Source: a bacterium (lineage in GTDB: Bacteria > Actinomycetota > Acidimicrobiia > Acidimicrobiales > Ilumatobacteraceae). Taken from it: a DNA stretch of 5,321 bases. This document shows, in pieces, positions 1-5,321 of the stretch; position 1 is the first letter of the stretch, and each line of letters begins with the position of its first letter. The position numbers and the translations under genes are program-made. Location of the stretch: contig JAPOIQ010000110.1 of NCBI GenBank assembly GCA_029978815.1, forward strand, positions 1 to 5,321, given 5' to 3'. The notes beneath the pieces were generated by a model. It was not told the origin of the DNA, did no database searches, and saw only the letters and a program-made list of their open reading frames with translations.

Positions 1-42
1 AGTGCAGGAGAGCTGCACTCGATCGACGAGGTCTCGCCATGA
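1..42 (+). CDS. recC: 3' end of upstream gene, probably exodeoxyribonuclease V subunit gamma (RecC), partial
   Basis: Frame 1 is open from the first base and ends at the TGA at 40-42, giving the C-terminal residues SAGELHSIDEVSP. The stop codon overlaps the recB start in an ATGA, which is typical of genes in one operon. Thirteen residues are too few to recognise a protein family, so the RecC call rests on context: recC sits immediately upstream of recB in mycobacterial-type recCBD operons, and RecB and RecD both need RecC as scaffold. RecC would be the subunit that splits the duplex and, in characterised enzymes, scans for Chi. Another gene remains possible, because in some genomes recB is preceded by something else. 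Confidence 0.6.
   Translation, partial: SAGELHSIDEVSP
28..31 (+). promoter_or_regulatory. Ribosome binding site of recB
   Basis: GAGG lies 7 bases upstream of the ATG at 39, inside the last codons of the upstream gene. It is a short Shine-Dalgarno match. The recB frame has no stop between base 3 and the ATG, so this site helps decide the start, together with the ATGA overlap and the normal distance from the start to the Walker A motif. A stronger AGGAG at 6-10 is too far from the ATG to serve it. Confidence 0.6.
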
Positions 43-3000
43 CCTCGAGTTCGCCGTTCGATATTTCCAAAGCGCCGGAACCAGGACTCACAGTTCTTGA
101 GGCCTCCGCAGGAACGGGCAAGACCTACTCGATCACCGGTCTCGCCATACTTGGATTCGCGCGTGGTGACTTCAGCGCCCGAGAAGTCTGCGTGGTGACA
201 TTCACCGAAGCAGCAACCGCCGAGCTTGCCGGACGTCTTCGCTCGCGCATCGTGCAAGGCATTGAGGCACTCCAAACACCCCGCGAGAAATGGAACGACA
301 TTGTCGACACCGTCGACAAGCTGTTGATCGATTCAGATCATTCCGATGACGAGAGCCGTCAAACTCGGCTCGAACGCCTACAGCGAGCACTTTCCGAATT
401 CGATGCGATGACGGTGTCGACAATTCACGGGTTCTGCCAGCGATTGCTTACGTCCGTCGGTGCGGCGACGAGCGACATCTCATCTGATAGCGACGACGTC
501 AGTGAGGTCGTGCACGATGTCATTCTCGCTGGTAAGCACGCCATTACACATCCGTCTCGAGTGATTACGGCGGTTCACGGTCGACTGTCACTACCTGACG
601 CGCAGATGGCTGAATTCCCTGAAGCCTCAACCGAGATCCAAGCTGAGGTCAACGAAGTGATCAAAGTGGTCGAGATCGCGGTCGCCGAAATCGACCGTCG
701 CCGGCGATGTTGGCGACGCGGCACCTTTGATTCGATGCTCGCCGACACCCGCGAGTTGCTCCTCAACGAACATCGAGGGCAAGCAATCATCGCCGAACTC
801 CGATCACGTTTCCGACTTGTTCTCGTTGACGAGTTTCAAGACACCGACACTGTTCAGTGGGACATTTTCCGCGCGGCCTTCCTCGAACATCACTCAGGGT
901 TTACCGCCGCGCCAGTCGTTGTGGTCGGCGACCCCAAGCAATCGATTTATCGCTTTCGAGGGGCCGAACTCTCGGCATATCTCAGTGCCGTTAATTACGC
1001 CGACGAAAACGGTGGACAGCGATTTCATCTCGACACCAACTATCGATCAGACGCAGAGATGCTGGTCGCCCTTGAGCACGTGTTCGCTCAATCGACCTTT
1101 GGCGATGATCGCGTCACCTTTGAGAGCGTGCTCCCCGGAAAAGACATGCAGAAGTATGGCCTTGACGATGGTCGACCACCGATGCAGATTCGATCAGTAG
1201 AGCCACCACTGAATGAAAAAGGTGTTGTTAACGCAGATACGGCGCGAAGTTGGGTGATTGCTGACGTGGTTCAGGAAGTCTCCCGACTACTCAATGAGAC
1301 TCGCATCATTCGGCAACCAGAGCGACCGAGCGAGAAGCTACGCCCATCAGACATCGGCATTGTTGTGAAATCAAACGCTGATGGGGAAACATTTGCGATG
1401 GCACTTCGGTCTGCCGGAATACCGGCAGTGACAAGCGGAACAGATTCTGTGCTCGAATCACCTGCAGCGAGACATTGGCACCTTCTCATCCGAAGCCTGC
1501 AGCGACCAACCGACCTTCGTCTCGCCCGAATGGTAGCGATTGGCGTGTTTGGGGGTTTCGACGCACACCAACTCGATGACTTCGATGGTGAAGACGAAGC
1601 TGCGTTGCTTGAACAGCAACAGCATCGAGTTCGAGCGCTGTCAACTGGTGGCGTCTCGCGCCTACTCGCAGCATTGCGAAAATCCGGATTTCAACAGCGT
1701 GTTCTCAGTGGTCTGGGAGGCGAGCGTTTGCTCACCGACATCGAGCACATCGCAGAACTCTTGCACCGCAGCACCCAAGGAATCCCGTGTAGCCCCGCCC
1801 AACTTGAGACAGCATTTCAAGAGCTGAAGAAAACCTCGACTGACCGAGCGGCAGGCGATGTTCTCAATCGTCGACTCGACCGTGATGACGACACTGTGAG
1901 CATCATGACCATTCACAAGGCGAAAGGACTTGAATTTCCCGTCGTGCTCTGCCCGACGCTGTGGACGAGCATGAGCAACTCAAAGGGATTACCTCACGCT
2001 GAACTCCCAGATGAGGGCGGCAGAAAATTCAACACCTATTGGGTAACGGGCGGGAAGTCACAAGCCAAAGCGGTGATGCGGGTAAAACGTTGCGCTGACC
2101 TGGAAACAGATGGCGAGGAGCGTCGCAATCTCTATGTCGCACTTACACGTGCTGTGCACAAACTTGTGCTGTGGACGGTGCCGGGTTACAACAATGGCAA
2201 GCGGCCGCTCAGCGACCTGTTCGAACAGTCCTGTGGGGCAGACCTCTCAAGTCTTTCAACTCGTATCCCGACGGCACTTGAACTGGTACGGATCGATTCT
2301 CGCCCTGCTCGGGTGAAACCCGCCCGACAACCCGTAGACGAATCGTCATTGCTCGTGAGCACGAACGACCGGGCATTTGATGAGTCGTGGAAGGTCTGGT
2401 CATTCACCTCGATTGAGCGGGCGCTACAAGTTGATGCTGACGGCTCGCCGTCGAGAGGTGATGAAGCACCCGTGATCGGGGGACTTGACGAACCCGGCGC
2501 AACAAGCGAAGAGCCGTCAACCTCGTCACCAACTGAGATGACATCACTTCAGGCGATCCCAGGATCAGCTGCTTTCGGCACGCTCGTGCACTCGCTCCTC
2601 GAACGTCTTGACTTTACGTCACCATCGGTCGAGAACGACCTGACCAATCTCTGTCGTGAACTCATGCAATATCAGCCGATCGACTGCGATCCGGTTGTGC
2701 TCGCCCAAGGGCTATCTGCGATGTTGACTGCTCCACTTGGGGGCCCGCTCGGCGAGGTGAAGCTCGCCTCAATTTCTCGCAACAATCGCCTCGACGAGCT
2801 CGATTTTTTGTTGCCCTTGTCGAGCACCACCGCCGAGGCAGTCGCAGGTGTCGTTGCGTCACGATTACCCGCCGACGACCCATTCCGACCGTGGTTTCAA
2901 CAGGTTGCTGACGGTCAAATCACGGTGCCGATTACTGGGATGCTGACCGGTTCGATCGACCTCGTTGCCCGGGTCAATGGTTTGTATTTCATTGCGGACT

Positions 3001-3302
3001 ACAAAACCAACCGAATTGGCAACGATGCTCGTTTTACGACCGGTGAGATGACGAACGAAATGAATCACCACGGGTATCCATTACAGGCGTTGCTGTACCT
3101 CGTGGCATTTAGGAGGTTCCTGCGAGGCCGACAACCAACGACACATCCTGATGACGTGCTGCTCGGAGCGGCCTATCTCTTCGTGCGAGGAATGGATCCC
3201 TCTCGACCCTCAAGCGATACGCGCGGTGTGATGTGGTGGAATCCACCGGGCGACCTCCTCGACGCAGTTGACAAACTCATCGGCCCAGGAGAGTCTTCAT
3301 GA
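39..3302 (+). CDS. recB: RecBCD helicase-nuclease subunit beta (RecB), 3'-5' SF1A helicase with C-terminal nuclease
   Basis: RecB is the 3'-5' helicase and sole nuclease of cytoplasmic RecBCD (exonuclease V), which processes double-strand breaks for RecA and destroys linear foreign DNA. Visible helicase motifs are Walker A EASAGTGKT (21-29), Ia TFTEAATAEL (54-63), Ib TIHGFCQR (128-135), Walker B VDEFQDTD (263-270), III GDPKQSIYRFRGA (297-309), IV LDTNYRS (331-337), V TIHKAKGLEF (624-633) and VI LYVALTRA (698-705). An acidic Ser/Pro-rich linker (about 799-840) leads to the nuclease: GTLVHSLLE (H851), E920, GSIDLV (D974), DYKTN (D987, K989), QALLY (Q1016, Y1020) and YLFVRG. These match E. coli H956, E1020, D1067, D1080 and K1082 as I recall them. 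At 1087 aa it is shorter than E. coli RecB (1180 aa), mainly between motifs Ib and II. The ATG start puts Walker A at residue 21, as in E. coli. Adjacent recD and the YLFVRG tail favour RecB over AddA. The gene appears intact. Confidence 0.97.
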   Translation: MTSSSPFDISKAPEPGLTVLEASAGTGKTYSITGLAILGFARGDFSAREVCVVTFTEAATAELAGRLRSRIVQGIEALQTPREKWNDIVDTVDKLLIDSDHSDDESRQTRLERLQRALSEFDAMTVSTIHGFCQRLLTSVGAATSDISSDSDDVSEVVHDVILAGKHAITHPSRVITAVHGRLSLPDAQMAEFPEASTEIQAEVNEVIKVVEIAVAEIDRRRRCWRRGTFDSMLADTRELLLNEHRGQAIIAELRSRFRLVLVDEFQDTDTVQWDIFRAAFLEHHSGFTAAPVVVVGDPKQSIYRFRGAELSAYLSAVNYADENGGQRFHLDTNYRSDAEMLVALEHVFAQSTFGDDRVTFESVLPGKDMQKYGLDDGRPPMQIRSVEPPLNEKGVVNADTARSWVIADVVQEVSRLLNETRIIRQPERPSEKLRPSDIGIVVKSNADGETFAMALRSAGIPAVTSGTDSVLESPAARHWHLLIRSLQRPTDLRLARMVAIGVFGGFDAHQLDDFDGEDEAALLEQQQHRVRALSTGGVSRLLAALRKSGFQQRVLSGLGGERLLTDIEHIAELLHRSTQGIPCSPAQLETAFQELKKTSTDRAAGDVLNRRLDRDDDTVSIMTIHKAKGLEFPVVLCPTLWTSMSNSKGLPHAELPDEGGRKFNTYWVTGGKSQAKAVMRVKRCADLETDGEERRNLYVALTRAVHKLVLWTVPGYNNGKRPLSDLFEQSCGADLSSLSTRIPTALELVRIDSRPARVKPARQPVDESSLLVSTNDRAFDESWKVWSFTSIERALQVDADGSPSRGDEAPVIGGLDEPGATSEEPSTSSPTEMTSLQAIPGSAAFGTLVHSLLERLDFTSPSVENDLTNLCRELMQYQPIDCDPVVLAQGLSAMLTAPLGGPLGEVKLASISRNNRLDELDFLLPLSSTTAEAVAGVVASRLPADDPFRPWFQQVADGQITVPITGMLTGSIDLVARVNGLYFIADYKTNRIGNDARFTTGEMTNEMNHHGYPLQALLYLVAFRRFLRGRQPTTHPDDVLLGAAYLFVRGMDPSRPSSDTRGVMWWNPPGDLLDAVDKLIGPGESS
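3287..3293 (+). promoter_or_regulatory. Ribosome binding site of recD
   Basis: AGGAGAG lies within the last recB codons; its AGGAG core ends 7 bases before the recD ATG at 3299, a strong and well-spaced Shine-Dalgarno site. With the ATGA overlap it supports both independent loading and re-initiation by ribosomes finishing recB. Confidence 0.75.
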
Positions 3303-5083
3303 CAGGTTTCGAGAGTCAACGAGTGCTCTTTGATCGTCTCGATCCTTGGGTCGTTGCTGGCGCGATTTCTCAGCCTGACCTCGCCGTAGCGATCTCTCTT
3401 GCCGAGATCTGCGGCGAACAGGGCGAAGCGGAAATTCTTGCGCTTGCGTTTGCGATTGCTGCACCCCAATCAGGCCACACAGCGGTTGATCTTCAATACA
3501 TTCGTGAGCACACCCTCGCTCGAGCAGAATTGGGATCACAGAGTGCGGTCGATGACATCGAGAAACTCCCTTGGCCAGACCATGCTGACAAGTGGCAGGA
3601 GCGACTTAGTGCGAGCCCTTTAGTGAGGTCTACGCAGTCGCCACTTGTTATTGATGGCGATCTCATCTACCTGCGTCGATTCTTTCAGCATGAGTGTCGA
3701 GTTGCCGATGGCCTTAAATCGCTCGCTCATACGCAACTAGCTCGAACATCATCTGCGGAAGTAAGTGATGTGCTCGGCCTCACCCTCGGACAGCGACGTG
3801 CCGTTGAGATCTGCGCCGCGACTCGACTTGGTGTTTTGACCGGGCCACCAGGAAGTGGGAAAACTCGAACCGTTGCAGCACTCGTTGCCGACGAACTCAT
3901 CAACAGTTCAACTTCTCGAATTGCGCTTGCGGCACCGACGGGCAAGGCAGCAGCTCGAATGTCAGAGAGCGTCACCGAATCGATCAGCATGCTCGCAGCG
4001 GCAGACGACGCAACCATTGCTGCGACCGCTTCTGTGATACAGACGCTGTCACCATCAACGGTCCACCGTCTATTGGGGGCACGGGCTGATGGCGGATTTC
4101 GATATGGCGCCCAGAACCCGCTTCCTTACGATCTCGTCATCGTCGACGAAGCCTCGATGCTGTCATTGCCACTATTCGACGCAGTGCTCGACGCGTTGCA
4201 CCCCTCAGCAAGGCTCGTGCTCGTCGGCGATGCAGGTCAGCTGGCGAGTGTCGATGCGGGATCGGTACTCGGTGACATCGCAGGAACAGAGGGTGATGTA
4301 GGTCATTGCGTGGCTGAACTCACTGAGACGCATCGATTCCCCACGGACAGCGTCATTGGCCGATTCTCGACGGCGGTGCTCACCGGGGATGAACAGGCCG
4401 CGATCGCTTTACTTGATGAAATTTCAAACCCTCCTGTTGTCGATGACACACAGCACGACGGCATGTTGCTCGAGTTCGTTGAGCAATATGCCGATATCGA
4501 AGCATCCATGCGGCAGCACTCGCTGAATCTTGTGACCAAAGCTCGCGACGGCGATGTTGCTTCGGCCCTCCAACAACTTGACGAGTTCCGCGTGCTATGC
4601 GCGCACCGACACGGGCCGTTTGGTGTCGACCGATGGAATTCGCTCAACGAACAACTCCTTGAGAGCGAAGGTGTGCGCACCCGCGGTTGGTATTACGGCC
4701 AGCCGGTCATGGTGACGAAGAACGACCCAACTCAGCGGCTCTTCAATGGTGACGTTGGGGTCGCCGTCGCTGATGGCGATCGACTTCGGATTGCCTTCGG
4801 TTCATCAGACCTACATCTCGTTGAGCCGACCGCACTTGCTGACCACGCAACTGTGCATGCAATGACGATTCACAAAAGCCAGGGCTCGGAGTTCGACCAC
4901 GTCGTAGTCGTGCTGCCCCCTGAACATTCCCGTCTCGCAACTCGAGAGTTGCTCTATACGGCGGTCACCAGGGCTCGTCGGAGAGTCACGCTTGTAGGGT
5001 CGCGAGTAGCAGTCCTCGCTGCGCTGAAGACCTCGGAACGCAGAGTGAGTGGCTTGCGAGGCCGATTACGCAGTCAGCAGTAA
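3299..5083 (+). CDS. recD: RecBCD helicase subunit alpha (RecD), 5'-3' SF1B helicase
   Basis: RecD is the 5'-3' motor of RecBCD; in E. coli it is the faster motor before Chi and is needed for full nuclease activity. The N-terminal domain (about 1-160), which binds RecC in known structures, is poorly conserved here. The motor follows: LTLGQRRAVE (161-170), Walker A TGPPGSGKT (181-189, K188), Ia APTGKAAARM (212-221), TVHRLLG (254-260), Walker B VDEASML (282-288), III VGDAGQLASVDAGSVLGD (309-326), the ETHRF arginine motif (R346), GQPVMVTKND plus LFNGDVGV (467-488), V TIHKSQGSEFD (523-533) and VI ELLYTAVTRARRR (550-562). The length (594 aa) is close to E. coli RecD (608 aa as I recall). The ending, with ERRVSGLRGRL, also resembles E. 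coli. It lacks the long N-terminal extension of RecD2, so true RecD is the firm choice. It is the last gene of the operon, and its start overlaps the recB stop. Confidence 0.97.
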   Translation: MTGFESQRVLFDRLDPWVVAGAISQPDLAVAISLAEICGEQGEAEILALAFAIAAPQSGHTAVDLQYIREHTLARAELGSQSAVDDIEKLPWPDHADKWQERLSASPLVRSTQSPLVIDGDLIYLRRFFQHECRVADGLKSLAHTQLARTSSAEVSDVLGLTLGQRRAVEICAATRLGVLTGPPGSGKTRTVAALVADELINSSTSRIALAAPTGKAAARMSESVTESISMLAAADDATIAATASVIQTLSPSTVHRLLGARADGGFRYGAQNPLPYDLVIVDEASMLSLPLFDAVLDALHPSARLVLVGDAGQLASVDAGSVLGDIAGTEGDVGHCVAELTETHRFPTDSVIGRFSTAVLTGDEQAAIALLDEISNPPVVDDTQHDGMLLEFVEQYADIEASMRQHSLNLVTKARDGDVASALQQLDEFRVLCAHRHGPFGVDRWNSLNEQLLESEGVRTRGWYYGQPVMVTKNDPTQRLFNGDVGVAVADGDRLRIAFGSSDLHLVEPTALADHATVHAMTIHKSQGSEFDHVVVVLPPEHSRLATRELLYTAVTRARRRVTLVGSRVAVLAALKTSERRVSGLRGRLRSQQ

Positions 5084-5122
5084 CTCGAGCGATTCATATA
5101 CGGCATCAGCCTGTTGCCCGCA
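5084..5122. other. Convergent intergenic spacer, recD / acyl-CoA dehydrogenase
   Basis: Only 39 bases separate the recD TAA from the stop codon of the opposing gene. The spacer contains a CTCGAG palindrome at 5084-5089 and a possible 4-bp stem (GGCA at 5102-5105 with TGCC at 5115-5118) without a following T run. That is too weak to call an intrinsic terminator on either strand. No promoter or other site is evident. Confidence 0.6.
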
Positions 5123-5321
5123 CTATTTCGATGACGGTTTTGGTGCACGGGGGAGGCCGAGGAGTCGTTCGCCAACAAGATCAGGTTGCACCTCGCTTGA
5201 CCCTCCGGCAATCCGCATTCCTGGGGCATACAAGAACGGTTCGGTGTCGGCGTTGTTCACCATTGCTCCTGCGCCGTTCTGGCTCAAAAGTGTCCTGCTG
5301 AGTTGGGTCTCGAACTCAGTC
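5123..5321 (-). CDS. Acyl-CoA dehydrogenase family protein, C-terminal 65 residues (5' end outside window)
   Basis: The minus strand is open from the right edge down to a TAG at 5123-5125, giving 65 residues. They contain RIAGGSSEVQPDLVGERLLGLPR followed by a short APKPSSK tail. This is the characteristic end of the acyl-CoA dehydrogenase C-terminal helical domain, usually GGTSEIQRN..GERLLGLPR in actinobacterial FadE-type enzymes. Such flavoproteins oxidise acyl-CoA thioesters to 2-enoyl-CoA in fatty-acid, sterol or amino-acid breakdown and pass electrons to ETF. Here Gly occupies the place of the catalytic Glu of medium-chain enzymes (the YEGT motif), and R-N after the glutamine is P-D. The base may therefore lie elsewhere in the protein, as in isovaleryl-CoA dehydrogenase, or in a partner subunit. 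Substrate cannot be told from this fragment. The gene is convergent with recD and unrelated to it in function. Confidence 0.88.
   Translation of the reverse strand, partial: TEFETQLSRTLLSQNGAGAMVNNADTEPFLYAPGMRIAGGSSEVQPDLVGERLLGLPRAPKPSSK

Noticed and set aside
6..12. AGGAGAG near the left edge as a possible recB ribosome binding site
   Set aside because: It lies 26-32 bases before the recB ATG, too far to serve it, and no suitable start codon follows at normal spacing. It is part of the upstream coding sequence.
727..1200. 157-codon + strand ORF inside recB
   Set aside because: It lies in another frame across RecB motifs II to IV, which are unmistakable in the recB frame. Its translation is Ser/Thr/Pro-rich with no recognisable domain, as expected of a shadow frame.
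2788..2803. Palindromic GAGCTC-centred stretch in recB
   Set aside because: It encodes ordinary RecB residues (around LDELDF) and is short and imperfect, as expected by chance in sequence rich in CTCGA and GAG codons.
39..3302. AddA rather than RecB
   Set aside because: The YLFVRG tail, the GTLVHSLLE nuclease start and the directly following true recD all fit RecBCD. AddAB loci have no RecD partner.
3173..3469. 98-codon - strand ORF spanning the recB/recD junction
   Set aside because: It is antisense to the end of the RecB nuclease domain and the recD start, has no recognisable features, and offers no plausible independent gene context.
4303..4680. 125-codon - strand ORF inside recD
   Set aside because: Antisense to the recD motor region, Ser/Arg/Cys-rich and without a family signature. 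The sense frame explains the sequence.
3299..5083. RecD2-type or conjugative relaxase helicase
   Set aside because: RecD2 has a long N-terminal extension with helix-hairpin-helix elements, and TraA/TraI-type proteins carry a relaxase domain. This protein is 594 aa, has neither, and sits directly after recB.
5102..5118. Possible terminator hairpin in the intergenic spacer
   Set aside because: Only four base pairs (GGCA/TGCC) form around a 9-base loop, with no T run after it on either strand.

Overview
The window is almost entirely coding and carries the 3' part of a recC-recB-recD operon on the + strand. A fourth gene, convergent on the - strand, enters from the right edge. The two complete proteins match the RecB and RecD subunits of the RecBCD helicase-nuclease motif for motif, and all expected catalytic residues are present. 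The composition is moderately GC-rich. The gene order (recC directly followed by recB, with no ptrA between) resembles the mycobacterial arrangement rather than that of Escherichia coli. Together with an acyl-CoA dehydrogenase ending in a GG(T/S)SE...GERLLGLPR tail, this suggests an actinobacterium, perhaps an Acidimicrobiia-like lineage. That placement is inference from family knowledge and is only moderately secure.

Layout: bases 1-42 hold the last 13 codons of an upstream ORF, most likely recC. recB (39-3302, 1087 aa) starts inside that stop codon through an ATGA overlap. recD (3299-5083, 594 aa) starts inside the recB stop codon through a second ATGA overlap. A 39-bp spacer (5084-5122) without a convincing terminator separates recD from the C-terminal 65 codons of an acyl-CoA dehydrogenase read leftward (5123-5321). 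No RNA gene, mobile element, CRISPR array or notable repeat is visible, and no stretch longer than about 40 bases lacks a gene.

How the genes work together: RecB is a 3'-5' SF1A helicase with a C-terminal PD-(D/E)XK nuclease. RecD is a 5'-3' SF1B helicase. RecC is the scaffold that, in characterised enzymes, splits the strands and reads Chi. Together they process double-strand breaks for RecA and degrade linear foreign DNA. The back-to-back ATGA junctions point to translational coupling and matched production of the subunits.

The window is otherwise ordinary. The most interesting point is that RecB has an unusually short segment between helicase motifs Ib and II, the region forming the DNA-contacting 1B arm in E. 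coli RecB. I found no evidence for a previously undescribed system.
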